The position numbers were made by a program, and so were the translations under genes. This document shows positions 27,756 to 36,533 of a stretch of DNA of 64,000 bases, piece by piece; the first letter of the stretch is position 1, and each line of letters begins with the position of its first letter. Origin of the DNA: Curtobacterium pusillum (GTDB lineage Bacteria > Actinomycetota > Actinomycetes > Actinomycetales > Microbacteriaceae). The DNA lies in contig NZ_VDZH01000004.1 of assembly GCF_007673235.1 (NCBI RefSeq), positions 310,001 to 374,000 of the forward strand, given 5' to 3'. The notes under the pieces are model-generated. The model worked only from the letters and a program-made list of their open reading frames with translations. It did not search any database and was not told the DNA's origin.

Positions 27756-29099
27756 ATGCACCCCTCCGCCAGACGATCCACCACGAGGATCCTCACCGCC
27801 ACGGCCGTCGCCGCCGTCGGTGCGCTCGTGATCGCCGGCTGCAGCTCCGGCAGCAGCGCCGACACGATCGACAAGACCGCGCCGAAGGACCTCAAGGGCA
27901 CCGTGTCCCTCTGGCACTTCTTCACCGGACGCGAGGCCCGCGTCGTGAAGAGCGCCGTCGCCGGCTTCGAGAAGGCGAACCCGGGCGTCACGGTCGACAT
28001 CCACGCCGGCCAGGACGACGAGAAGCTCCAGAAGGCGATCTCGTCGGGTCAGAACATCGACGTCGGACTGTCCTACTCGACGGCGATCGTGGGCAGCTTC
28101 TGCTCGTCGGGTGCCTTCCGTGACCTCTCGCCGTACATCAAGCGGGACAAGGTCGACCTGTCCGACATCCCGAAGGCCGTGCAGTCGTACACGCAGTACA
28201 AGGGCACGCGTTGCACCCTGCCGGCACTCGCCGACGTCAGTGCGCTGATGGTCAACAAGCCGCTCCTGGCGAAGGCGGGCATCACGACGCCGCCGAAGAC
28301 CCTCGACGAGCTGAAGGCCGACGCGCTGAAGCTCACCACGTACAACGCCGACGGGTCGATCAAGCAGCTCGGGTTCAACCCGCTGATCGACTTCTACGAG
28401 AACTCCCCGGAGCACTGGGCCCCGATGGTCGACGGGTCGTGGCTGGACAGCAAGGGCAACAGCGTGATCGGCACGTCCGACGCGTGGAAGAAGCTCATCA
28501 CCTGGCAGAAGGGCTTCGTCGACGAGATCGGCTACGACAAGCTCAAGGCCTTCACCTCGGGGCTCGGCCAGGAGTTCTCCGCGGACAACGCCTTCCAGAC
28601 CGGCCAGGTCGCGATGCAGATCGACGGTGAGTACCGCACCGCGTTCATCAAGGACCAGAAGCCGGACCTCGACTACGGCACCGCACCGACCCCGGTGATG
28701 GACGGCCTGGGCAACTACGGCTCGACGTACATCGCGGGCAACGTCGCGGGCATCGCGAAGGGCTCGAAGCACCCCGAGCTGGCCTGGGCGCTGCTGAAGT
28801 ACCTGTCCACGAACACCGACGCACAGGTCACGATGGGCAACGGGCTGAAGAACATCCCGACGCTCACCTCGGCGCTGCAGTCCCCCGACCTCGAGGTCGA
28901 CGAGAACTACAAGACCTTCGTCGACGTCGCAGGCAACGCGGACACCATGACGTCGCCGGGCACCGCGGACGGTGCCGCCTACATCGGCACCTTCACGAAG
29001 TTCTGGCAGGCCTACCAGGAGAAGGGCGGCGACCTCGACGCCAAGCTCAAGAAGCTCGACTCCGACATCGACAACGCCAACCAGCTGGCTGGTCCGTGA
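27756..29099 (+). CDS. Sugar ABC transporter substrate-binding lipoprotein
   Basis: A 447-aa extracellular solute-binding protein of family 1. A signal peptide ends in the lipobox VIAGCSS with the lipidated cysteine at residue 29. The mature protein starts with a Ser/Gly linker. GTVSLWHFFTGREARVV near 50 and the late GNYGSTYIAGNVAGIAKGSKHPELAWALLKYL (split over two secondary elements) are typical of oligosaccharide-binding proteins. It gives the transporter its specificity, but the sugar is unknown. The next permease starts within its stop (GTGA, 29096-29099). Confidence 0.94.
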   Translation: MHPSARRSTTRILTATAVAAVGALVIAGCSSGSSADTIDKTAPKDLKGTVSLWHFFTGREARVVKSAVAGFEKANPGVTVDIHAGQDDEKLQKAISSGQNIDVGLSYSTAIVGSFCSSGAFRDLSPYIKRDKVDLSDIPKAVQSYTQYKGTRCTLPALADVSALMVNKPLLAKAGITTPPKTLDELKADALKLTTYNADGSIKQLGFNPLIDFYENSPEHWAPMVDGSWLDSKGNSVIGTSDAWKKLITWQKGFVDEIGYDKLKAFTSGLGQEFSADNAFQTGQVAMQIDGEYRTAFIKDQKPDLDYGTAPTPVMDGLGNYGSTYIAGNVAGIAKGSKHPELAWALLKYLSTNTDAQVTMGNGLKNIPTLTSALQSPDLEVDENYKTFVDVAGNADTMTSPGTADGAAYIGTFTKFWQAYQEKGGDLDAKLKKLDSDIDNANQLAGP

Positions 29100-30145
29100 C
29101 CATGACGGACGTCACCACCCCTGAGACCGGCAGCCTGGAGGCGCGGCCCACCCGCTCCTCCCGGCCGCCGGCCAGCGCCGGGTCGCGTTCGACGGCCCCC
29201 GGGACCCAGCCACGTCGGCGGCGCTCCGCCGAGTCCCGCCGCCTGGTCGCCCTGACGATGCTCGCCCCGGCCCTGGCGGGCCTGGTGATCTTCTTCGCCT
29301 ACCCGCTCGTCGCGTCGATCTTCTACTCGTTCACGCGCTACAACCAGCTGCAGGAACCCGAGTTCGTCGGGCTGCTGAACTACCGGTTCCTGTTCACGCA
29401 GGACCCGCAGATCTGGCCCGCGGTCGTCAACACGCTGTGGTTCGTGGTCATCCTCGTGCCGGTCCGGATCGTCTGCGGGCTCCTGGTGGCCGGGCTGCTC
29501 AGCCGCGCCAAGACGGCAACAGGGTTCTGGCGGACGCTGTTCTACCTGCCCGCCCTGGTGCCGCCGGTCGCGAGCGTCGTCGCGTTCGTGTTCCTGTTCA
29601 ACCCCGGCACCGGCCCCGTCAACCAGGTCCTCCGGGTGTTCGGCATCGACGGCCCGCTGTGGTTCAACGACCCGGCGTGGTCGAAGCCGTCACTCGTGAT
29701 CATGGGCGTCTGGGTGATGGGCGACATCATGATCATCTTCCTGGCGTCGCTCCTGGACGTCCCGCGCGACCTGTACGAGGCCGCGTCGCTCGACGGTGCG
29801 AACGGTGTCCAGCAGGTTCGGCACATCACGCTGCCGACGATCGCGCCCGTCATCGGCTTCGCGGCCGTCACCGGGGTGATCGCCGCGCTGCAGTACTTCA
29901 CCGAAGCCGCGGTGGCCTCGGGTGTCGCGAGCGGGAAGGCGACGATCGGCGGTGGGACGGCGGCGCAGCTCGGCTACCCGGGCACCTCGCTGCTCACCTA
30001 CACCGAGCTGCTCTACCAGCACGGGTTCGCGAACTTCCAGTTCGGCTACGCGTCCGCGATGGCCGTGGTGCTGTTCGTGGTCACCGCGGTGGTGCTCGTC
30101 TTCACGATGCGCCGGATCAGTGTGTTCCGGCCGGAGGAGTCCTGA
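29096..30145 (+). CDS. Sugar ABC transporter permease (MalF-like)
   Basis: A 349-aa inner-membrane permease with six helices. The ATPase-contacting EAA loop is EAASLDGANGVQQVRHITLP near residue 222. The N-terminal 55 residues are polar and Ser/Pro/Arg-rich, longer than usual. Their DNA at 29135-29146 is CTGGAGGCGCGG, an exact half-site of the palindrome family. The start may be GTG 29096 or ATG 29102. No ATPase gene is in the operon, so a shared MsmK/MalK-type ATPase encoded elsewhere must power it. Confidence 0.93.
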   Translation: MTMTDVTTPETGSLEARPTRSSRPPASAGSRSTAPGTQPRRRRSAESRRLVALTMLAPALAGLVIFFAYPLVASIFYSFTRYNQLQEPEFVGLLNYRFLFTQDPQIWPAVVNTLWFVVILVPVRIVCGLLVAGLLSRAKTATGFWRTLFYLPALVPPVASVVAFVFLFNPGTGPVNQVLRVFGIDGPLWFNDPAWSKPSLVIMGVWVMGDIMIIFLASLLDVPRDLYEAASLDGANGVQQVRHITLPTIAPVIGFAAVTGVIAALQYFTEAAVASGVASGKATIGGGTAAQLGYPGTSLLTYTELLYQHGFANFQFGYASAMAVVLFVVTAVVLVFTMRRISVFRPEES

Positions 30146-31035
30146 TGACCGCTGTCTCCCAGTCCCCACTGGCCCGCGCGCCGCGGGGAACCGCCCCGCG
30201 CACCGGCCGCCCCCGTGGGCGCACCCTCGTCTGGATCGCCGAGCACGCCGCGCTCGTCGCGCTCGGTGTCCTGACGATCGCCCCGATCGTGTTCGTCGTC
30301 CTGACCTCGCTGATGTCGAGCAACCAGGCACTGACGGCGTCGATCCTGCCGCGCCCGTTCGACTTCTCGAACTACGCCCGGGTGTTCACCGAACTGCCGC
30401 TCGCGCAGTGGTTCGGCAACTCGTCGATGTACGCCGTGCTCGCCACCGCGTTCATGCTCGTCAGCTCGGTCCCGGCGGCGTACGCGCTCGCCCAGATCAA
30501 GTTCAAGGGCGCGAACCTGATCTTCACGGTGATCATCGTCGCGATGCTCCTGCCCCCGCAGGTCACCGCGGTGCCGGTCTACGTGATGTGGTCCCAGCTG
30601 CACCTGACCGGCACGCTCTGGCCGGTGATCCTGCCGAACCTGCTCGGCGACGCGTTCAGCATCTTCCTGCTCCGCCAGTTCTTCATGACCATCCCGAAGG
30701 AGTACGGCGACGCCGCACGGATGGACGGCTGCAGCGAGTGGGGCGTGCTCTGGCGGGTCGTCGTGCCGATGGCGCGTCCGGGCATCGCGTCGGCGGCGAT
30801 CTTCATGTTCTTCCACTCCTGGAACGACTACTACGGCCCGCTCCTCTACGCGTCCGAGAACCAGGCCGCCTGGCCGGTGGCGTACGGACTCGCCACGTTC
30901 CGGGGCCAGCACGGCACGGACTGGTCGATGACGATGGCGATGACCGTCGTCGTCATGGTCCCCGTCGTCGTCATCTTCTTCTTCGCACAGAAGGCATTCG
31001 TCGAGGGCATCGCGCTCACCGGCGTGAAGGGATAG
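30145..31035 (+). CDS. Sugar ABC transporter permease (MalG-like)
   Basis: A 296-aa permease with six helices and an EAA-type loop DAARMDGCSEWGVLWRVVVP near residue 193. It pairs with the preceding MalF-like protein to form the membrane channel. The start ATG shares one base with the upstream stop (TGATG at 30143-30147) and has a strong ribosome site (GGAGGA, 30133-30138). Seven bases separate its stop from the GH4 gene, so uptake and hydrolysis are made together. Confidence 0.94.
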   Translation: MTAVSQSPLARAPRGTAPRTGRPRGRTLVWIAEHAALVALGVLTIAPIVFVVLTSLMSSNQALTASILPRPFDFSNYARVFTELPLAQWFGNSSMYAVLATAFMLVSSVPAAYALAQIKFKGANLIFTVIIVAMLLPPQVTAVPVYVMWSQLHLTGTLWPVILPNLLGDAFSIFLLRQFFMTIPKEYGDAARMDGCSEWGVLWRVVVPMARPGIASAAIFMFFHSWNDYYGPLLYASENQAAWPVAYGLATFRGQHGTDWSMTMAMTVVVMVPVVVIFFFAQKAFVEGIALTGVKG

Positions 31036-31042
31036 CACCACA

Positions 31043-32347
31043 GTGAAACTCGCAGTCATCGGTGGCGGATCCACCTACACCCCCGAACTCGTGGACGGCT
31101 TCGCCCGGCTCCGCGACCAGCTGCCCATCGACGAACTCTGGCTCGTCGACCCCGACCCGGTCCGACGCGAACTCGTCGGCGGCGTCGCCAAGCGGATGTT
31201 CGCGCACGCCGGACACCCGGGTACGGTCCACGTCACGGACGACGTCGTCGCCGGGGTCGCGGATGCCGACGCCGTCATGTTCCAGCTCCGCATCGGTGGG
31301 CAGGCCGCCCGGCAGCAGGACGAGACCTGGCCGCACGACGCGTGCTGCATCGGGCAGGAGACCACCGGGCCCGGCGGGTTCGCGAAGGCGCTCCGCACCG
31401 TGCCGGTCGTGCTCGAGTACGCGGAGCTCGTCCGGAAGCACGCGAAGCCGGACGCCTGGATCGTGGACTTCACGAACCCGGTCGGCATCGTCACCCGCGC
31501 CCTGCTCGAGGCCGGCCACCGCGCCGTCGGGCTCTGCAACGTCGCGATCGGGTTCCAACGGCGCTTCGCCGCCGAGTTCCAGGTCGACCCGTCGGCCGTC
31601 CGGCTCGACCACGTCGGCCTCAACCACCTCACGTGGGAGCGCGGCGTGCACGTCACGGACGCTTCCGGTGAGCGTGACGTGCTGTCCGACCTGCTCGCCG
31701 CCGACACCGGTGCCCTCGACCGGATGGCGGAGAGCGTGCACATGCCCGCCGACCTCATCCGCCTGCAGCACGCCGTCCCCTCGTACTACCTGCGCTACTT
31801 CTACAGCCACGACGTCGTGCTCGAGGAACAGCTGCACGAGCGCACGCGCGCCGAGGCCGTGATGGAGACCGAGTCGGCACTGCTGGCCAAGTACGCCGAC
31901 GAGGCCGTCGTGACGAAGCCGGTCGAGCTCGAGCAGCGCGGCGGTGCGTACTACTCCGAGGCCGCCATCGACGTGCTGTCCTCGATCCTCGGCGACCGCG
32001 GCGAGGTGCAGGTCCTCAACGTCCGGAACGACGGCACGTTCCCGTTCCTGCCCGACGACCACGTGATCGAGGTCCCGGCACGCGTCACCCGGCAGGCGAT
32101 CACGCCGCTGCCGGTCTCGCCGCTCGCCCCGGACATGGCAGGCCTGGTGTCGCACGTCGCCGGGTACGAACGACTCGCCCTCGACGCAGCCGTGCACGGT
32201 GGCCGCGACCGCGTGCTCCGCGCGATGTGGGCGCACCCCCTCGTCGGACAGGTCGACAAGGCCGAGAAGCTCACCGACCTGCTCCTGGCCGCGAACGCGG
32301 AGCACCTGCCGTGGACGCGATCGGAGCAGTTGACGTGGGCGGGCTGA
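31043..32347 (+). CDS. Family 4 glycoside hydrolase (6-phospho-beta-glucosidase type)
   Basis: A 434-aa GH4 enzyme. The NAD-binding turn is AVIGGGSTYTPELVDG (4-19). The metal site uses C165 in GLCNVAIG and H195 in LNHLTW. The substrate-phosphate region has DFTNPVGIVTRA. GH4 enzymes use NAD+ and a divalent metal in a redox-elimination mechanism and usually act on 6-phospho sugars. There is no PTS in this locus: an ABC system brings sugar in unphosphorylated and a kinase gene follows, so the phosphate may be added inside the cell first. The start is GTG at 31043. Confidence 0.92.
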   Translation: MKLAVIGGGSTYTPELVDGFARLRDQLPIDELWLVDPDPVRRELVGGVAKRMFAHAGHPGTVHVTDDVVAGVADADAVMFQLRIGGQAARQQDETWPHDACCIGQETTGPGGFAKALRTVPVVLEYAELVRKHAKPDAWIVDFTNPVGIVTRALLEAGHRAVGLCNVAIGFQRRFAAEFQVDPSAVRLDHVGLNHLTWERGVHVTDASGERDVLSDLLAADTGALDRMAESVHMPADLIRLQHAVPSYYLRYFYSHDVVLEEQLHERTRAEAVMETESALLAKYADEAVVTKPVELEQRGGAYYSEAAIDVLSSILGDRGEVQVLNVRNDGTFPFLPDDHVIEVPARVTRQAITPLPVSPLAPDMAGLVSHVAGYERLALDAAVHGGRDRVLRAMWAHPLVGQVDKAEKLTDLLLAANAEHLPWTRSEQLTWAG

Positions 32348-33420
32348 GCCGGGGTCCGTCGGGGACCGCCCGGGTCGAACGGCCGCCGGCGCCGGTCCCC
32401 CCGCACCCGAACGACGTCGTCCTCGCCGTCGACGGCGGCGGGAGCAAGACCGACGTCGTCGCCATCGCACTCGACGGTTCGATCGTCGGGCACGCGCGGG
32501 GGCCCGGTTCGAACCCGCAGACGCGCGGGTGGGACGTCGCCGGGCCGATCCTCGACGACGTCCGCTCCCGGGTCGTCGGCGAGCTCGGCGACCGTCGGAT
32601 CCGGACGACGCACGTGTACCTCGCCGGGCTCGACCTGCACGACGAACTCGTCGCCGCCACCACTGCGCTCGCGCACTGGGAGTCCGACGGCGGGGCGCCG
32701 CACGTCCTCGACAACGACCTGTTCGCGCTGCTGCGGGCGGGAACCCTGTCCCCGGACGCCGCCGCCGTGGTCTGCGGCACGGGCATCAACGCGCTTGCCG
32801 TGCGGGCCGACGGCACCACGGCCCGGTTCCCGGCCATCGGGGACGTCTCCGGCGACTGGGGCGGCGGCGCGTACCTCGGCAACCGGGCGCTGTGGCACGC
32901 TGCCCGGGCGGACGACGGCCGCGGTCCGGCGACGGCACTGGTCAGCGCGGTACCGGCGGCGGTCGGGCTCCGGAGCGTCCGCGAGGTGACCGAGGCCATC
33001 CACTTCGGACGCCTCGACCAGCGGGTGTTCAACCGGCTGTGCCCGGTGCTGTTCGAGGTAGCCGCGGCCGGTGACGTGGTGGCCTCACGCGTGGTCGCAC
33101 GGCAGGCCGAGGAGATCGTGATCCTCGCGGCGGTCGCCCTCGAGCGGCTCGGACTCGGCGGCTCGGCAGCCCACCCCGTGCCCGTCGTGCTCGGCGGCGG
33201 GGTGCTCGCGGCCCGGCACCCGTTGCTCGTGGACGGGGTGGTGTCGGGACTCGCGGAGCGCGTGCCCGGAGCCGTCCCGACCTGGGTGACCGATCCTCCG
33301 GTGCTCGGGGCGGGGCTGGCGGCGCTGGAGTCGGTCGGAGCCGACGAGGCAGCGCTCGACCGCTACCGCGAGGCCGTGCGCTCCCGCTCCTTCACGAGCA
33401 CGACGGCCCTCATCCGCTGA
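32335..33420 (+). CDS. BadF/BadG/BcrA/BcrD-type ATPase (N-acetylglucosamine-kinase-like)
   Basis: A 361-aa sugar-kinase-fold protein. VLAVDGGGSKTDVVAIALDG near residue 25 is the phosphate-1 motif. VVCGTGINALAV and GDVSGDWGGGAYLGNRAL are the phosphate-2 and hinge regions typical of the NAGK/BadF family. VVLGGGVLAARHPLL is the adenosine motif. The reaction is probably ATP-dependent phosphorylation of the sugar taken up by this operon. The GTG at 32335 overlaps the GH4 stop by 13 bp and has GGAG ten bases upstream; GTG 32311 is an alternative. The first 25 residues are Pro/Arg-rich. Confidence 0.87.
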   Translation: MGGLSRGPSGTARVERPPAPVPPHPNDVVLAVDGGGSKTDVVAIALDGSIVGHARGPGSNPQTRGWDVAGPILDDVRSRVVGELGDRRIRTTHVYLAGLDLHDELVAATTALAHWESDGGAPHVLDNDLFALLRAGTLSPDAAAVVCGTGINALAVRADGTTARFPAIGDVSGDWGGGAYLGNRALWHAARADDGRGPATALVSAVPAAVGLRSVREVTEAIHFGRLDQRVFNRLCPVLFEVAAAGDVVASRVVARQAEEIVILAAVALERLGLGGSAAHPVPVVLGGGVLAARHPLLVDGVVSGLAERVPGAVPTWVTDPPVLGAGLAALESVGADEAALDRYREAVRSRSFTSTTALIR

Positions 33421-33456
33421 CGCGGGACCCGGTGCGGCCGCGCCGCACGCCACGGG

Positions 33457-33518
33457 GTTTCGCGCCCAGCGACAGTTCACGGCCACCAGGACCCGTGAAC
33501 TGTCGCACAGCCCGAAAC
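33457..33518. terminator. Composite hairpin between convergent genes
   Basis: GCGACAGTTCACGG (33469-33482) pairs perfectly with 33493-33506 around a 10-nt loop, and GTTTCG (33457-33462) pairs with CGAAAC (33513-33518). It lies between the convergent kinase and GAPDH genes and could stop transcription from both sides. It lacks a U-run. Confidence 0.6.
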
Positions 33519-33529
33519 GAGATCACTAC

Positions 33530-33573
33530 CGGACGGGAGGCGCGGTACCAGCCCGCACCGCGCCTCCAGTCCG
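33530..33573. repeat. Palindromic element, GGAGGCGCGG family (copy 4, imperfect)
   Basis: CGGACGGGAGGCGCGGT on the left and ACCGCGCCTCCAGTCCG on the right pair, except that the left carries the GGACGGG version of the outer stem and the right the CCAGTCC version. This mixed copy suggests exchange between two stem variants of the family. Confidence 0.8.
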
Positions 33574-33646
33574 ACCGGCCGACAGCCGACAGCCGACAGT
33601 GCGACCCGCCGCACCCGCCGCGGCCGCGGCCGCGCCCGCGGCCCCG

Positions 33647-34651
33647 CTACGCGCGCGCCAGCATCCCCAGCGTGTCGACCACCCGGTTCGAGAACCCCCA
33701 CTCGTTGTCGTACCAGGCGACCACCTTCACGTGACGGCCCTCGTCGACGCGGGTGAGCAGCGAGTCGAACACGCTCGACTCCGGCCGCCCCGTGATGTCC
33801 GTCGACACGAGCGGGTCCGCCGTGAACGCGAGCACACCCGCGAGCGGCCCGGCGGCGGCTGCACGGTAGGCCTCGTTCACCTCGTCGACCGTGACGTCGC
33901 GCGACACCACGGTGTTCAGCTCGACGATCGACCCGACCGGCACGGGCACCCGGATCGCGTCACCCGAGAGCTTGCCCTCGAGACGCGGCAGCACGAGCCC
34001 GATGGCCTTCGCGGCACCGGTCGACGTCGGCACGATGTTCACCCCGGCAGCACGCGCGCGTCGGAGGTCCCGGTGCGGCCCGTCCTGCAGGTTCTGCTCC
34101 TGCGTGTACGCGTGCACGGTCGTCATGAACCCGTGCTCGATGCCCGCGAGGTCGTCCAGCACCGAGGCGAGCGGGGCGAGCGCGTTCGTCGTGCAGGACG
34201 CGTTCGAGATGACGGTGTGCGCCGCCGGGTCGAACACGTCCGTGTTCACGCCGTAGGCGATCGTGGCGTCGGCCCCGGTCGCCGGAGCGCTGATGAGGAC
34301 ACGACGGGCGCCCGCGGTGAGGTGTCCGGCAGCGGCGTCGCGTGCCGTGAAGCGCCCGGTGGACTCCAGGACGACCTCGACGCCGAGCTCGCCCCACGGC
34401 AGGTCCGCGGGTTCGCGCGACGCCAGGACGCGGACGCGTCGGCCGTCGATCACGAGCGTGTCGCCGTCGACCTCGACGGTGCCCGGGAACGGGCCGAGCG
34501 CGGAGTCGTACCGGAACAGGTGGGCGAGGGTGTCGGGTGCGGTGAGGTCGTTGACGGCGACGACCTCGAGGTCGTCGCCCCCACGCGCGATGAGTGCACG
34601 GAGGGTGTTCCGGCCGATGCGGCCGAAGCCGTTGATGGCGATGCGGGTCAT
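33647..34651 (-). CDS. gap: Glyceraldehyde-3-phosphate dehydrogenase, type I
   Basis: A 334-aa glycolytic enzyme that oxidises glyceraldehyde 3-phosphate to 1,3-bisphosphoglycerate with NAD. The N-terminal NAD fold starts IAINGFGRIGRNTLRAL. N34-D35 at the end of the second strand favours NAD over NADP. Catalytic C153 is in SNASCTTNALAP and H180 in TTVHAYTQ. The C terminus has AWYDNEWGFSNRVVD. A clear ribosome site (AAAGGAAG) precedes the ATG. It stands alone and not in a gap-pgk-tpi operon, so it may be a second GAPDH of the genome; this cannot be checked here. Confidence 0.95.
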   Translation of the reverse strand: MTRIAINGFGRIGRNTLRALIARGGDDLEVVAVNDLTAPDTLAHLFRYDSALGPFPGTVEVDGDTLVIDGRRVRVLASREPADLPWGELGVEVVLESTGRFTARDAAAGHLTAGARRVLISAPATGADATIAYGVNTDVFDPAAHTVISNASCTTNALAPLASVLDDLAGIEHGFMTTVHAYTQEQNLQDGPHRDLRRARAAGVNIVPTSTGAAKAIGLVLPRLEGKLSGDAIRVPVPVGSIVELNTVVSRDVTVDEVNEAYRAAAAGPLAGVLAFTADPLVSTDITGRPESSVFDSLLTRVDEGRHVKVVAWYDNEWGFSNRVVDTLGMLARA

Positions 34652-34759
34652 GTGGACTTCCTTTCGTTCCGCGGTCCATGCTCACCGGCCTGGAGGCACG
34701 ACTCCAGTGGCAGGGAAGCCAGCGTCCGAAAGGATGTCGCCACCAGAGCGTGGTTCGCG

Positions 34760-35710
34760 TCAGTCCTGGAACGTGCGGCGGTACGCGGTCGGCGAGGTCC
34801 CGAGGATCCGCCGGAAGTGCGTCCGCAGGTTCGCGTCCGACCCGAGGCCGGCACGCTCGGCGACCTGGTCGATCGACAGGTCCGAGCGCTCCAACAGCTC
34901 ACGCGCGAGGTCGACCCGGGCACGGAGCACCCACTGCATCGGCGTGTACCCGGTGTCCTCCACGAAACGTCGCGAGAACGTCCGCGGCGAGACCCGGGCG
35001 ATCCGGGCGAGCACCTCGAGCGTCAGCGGATCGGCGAGGTGCCGGAGTGCCCACTCGCGCGTCGCGGCGAACACGTCGCCGAGCGGCTCCGGCATGCTCC
35101 GGGGCACGTACTGCGCCTGACCGCCGCTCCGGTACGGGGCGCTCACCAGGCGCCGGGCGACGTGGTTCGACAGGCCGACGCCGTGGTCCTGGCGCACGAT
35201 GTGCAGGCACAGGTCGATCCCGCTCGCCGCCCCGGCACTCGTCAGCACCGAGCCGGCGTCGACGAACAGGACGTCCTCGTCGACGTCGACCTCGGGGAAC
35301 CGATCACGGAGCACCCGCGTGTAGTGCCAGTGCGTCGTCGCCCGGCGCCCGTCGAGCAGCCCGGCCTCGGCGAGCGCGAACGCCCCCGTGGAGATCGCCG
35401 CGATCCGCACGCCCCGCTCGTGGGCCCGGGCGAGCGCGGCCACCACGTCCGCGGGCGGTGGCGTGTCCGCGGGGAACCGGTAACCGGGCACGAACACCGT
35501 CTGCGCCCACTCGAGTGCGTCGAGCCCGTGGTCGACCGCGTAGGCGAGCCCGTCCCCGCCCGTGATCCGACCGACCCGGGGCCCGCACACCCGGACCTCG
35601 TACGGCATGCTCGGCCGGTTCGAGAACACCTGCGCGGGGATCCCGACGTCGAGCGGTTTCGCCCCGTCGAGCACGAGGACCGCGACGCGGTGCAGCGGTG
35701 TCGAGGACAT
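34760..35710 (-). CDS. GlxA family transcriptional regulator (DJ-1/PfpI + AraC)
   Basis: A 316-aa regulator. Residues 1-180 form a DJ-1/PfpI-like domain. The nucleophile elbow reads AISTGAFALAEAG, with Ser-Thr where active members have a cysteine, so this domain is likely a sensor and not an enzyme. Residues about 215-310 are an AraC DNA-binding domain (LEVLARIARVSPRTFSRRF, then IDQVAERAGLGSDANLRTHF). TAGCGT lies 6 nt before the ATG, suggesting a leaderless mRNA. The target genes are unknown; the nearest are GAPDH and the type III polyketide synthase pair. Confidence 0.92.
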   Translation of the reverse strand: MSSTPLHRVAVLVLDGAKPLDVGIPAQVFSNRPSMPYEVRVCGPRVGRITGGDGLAYAVDHGLDALEWAQTVFVPGYRFPADTPPPADVVAALARAHERGVRIAAISTGAFALAEAGLLDGRRATTHWHYTRVLRDRFPEVDVDEDVLFVDAGSVLTSAGAASGIDLCLHIVRQDHGVGLSNHVARRLVSAPYRSGGQAQYVPRSMPEPLGDVFAATREWALRHLADPLTLEVLARIARVSPRTFSRRFVEDTGYTPMQWVLRARVDLARELLERSDLSIDQVAERAGLGSDANLRTHFRRILGTSPTAYRRTFQD

Positions 35711-35810
35711 GCTCCGACGCTAGCCGAGGAGCAGGTGCTCGACCTCGACGCCGCCGGCGCAGCGGCACTGCACGCGGACCTGCTCCGTCAGGCGGCGGAG
35801 CGGGACTGAC

Positions 35811-36533
35811 TCAGGCGTCCCGGATGGCGAGCACCCGGTGCGGCGCGGCCTGTTCCGCCCGCCACCCGGTCGGCAGCGCGTCCCGGAGCTCGGGCAGTGT
35901 GAACGACCGCCGGATCGAGCGCAATCCGTCGACGCGCACGAACGTCCCGGCTGCGACGAGCGCCGATCCGATCGCGTACGCCCGGTAGGCCTCGGTGGAG
36001 CGCCGGATGTCCGAGTGCAGGCTCCGGCTGCCCGCCAGTGACTCCGAGTCGGCGAGGAACCCGTGGCGCTCCTCGTCGCCGAGGTGGTGCAGCACGTGGT
36101 TCGACACGACGACGTCGAACCGCTCCCCCGCGGCCACGAGCTCCTGGCTGGACTGCTGCCGGAACGTGACGCCGCGCGGGGTGGAGCGCTGTGCGGCCTC
36201 GATGGCACGGGCGTCCGGGTCGGCACCGACGACCTCGACCTCGAACCCGTCCGCCGCAGCCCACCGCACGAGCGCCCGTGCGAGGTCACCGCCGCCGCAC
36301 CCGAGGTCGAGGATCCGCCCGCGACCGCTCGCCGGCAGCGCTGGAGCGACGTGCGTCCGCCACGCCGCACGCCAGCCGCTGACGAGGGCGTTGACGAGTG
36401 CGAAGCGACGGAACGTGCGCGCCAGGGCGCGCGGGTCGCAGTCGGGGTCGTCCATGAGTTCGGTCAGGTCGAGCGCACGGGTGCGCAGGTCAACGACCTG
36501 GAGGCGCGCCCCGGCTCCGTCCCGCTCGCTCAC
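35811..36533 (-). CDS. Class I SAM-dependent methyltransferase
   Basis: A 240-aa methyltransferase. The SAM-binding motif I is ILDLGCGGGDLARAL near residue 80, motif II is VVGADPDARAIEAA, and motif IV is FDVVVSNHVLHHLGD. Its GTG start overlaps the stop of the type III polyketide synthase (36530-36533), so it most likely methylates the polyketide product or a derived quinone or resorcinol. The first residues are coded by CTGGAGGCGCGC (36498-36509), a palindrome half-site inside the gene. The acceptor is inferred from context only. Confidence 0.9.
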   Translation of the reverse strand: MSERDGAGARLQVVDLRTRALDLTELMDDPDCDPRALARTFRRFALVNALVSGWRAAWRTHVAPALPASGRGRILDLGCGGGDLARALVRWAAADGFEVEVVGADPDARAIEAAQRSTPRGVTFRQQSSQELVAAGERFDVVVSNHVLHHLGDEERHGFLADSESLAGSRSLHSDIRRSTEAYRAYAIGSALVAAGTFVRVDGLRSIRRSFTLPELRDALPTGWRAEQAAPHRVLAIRDA

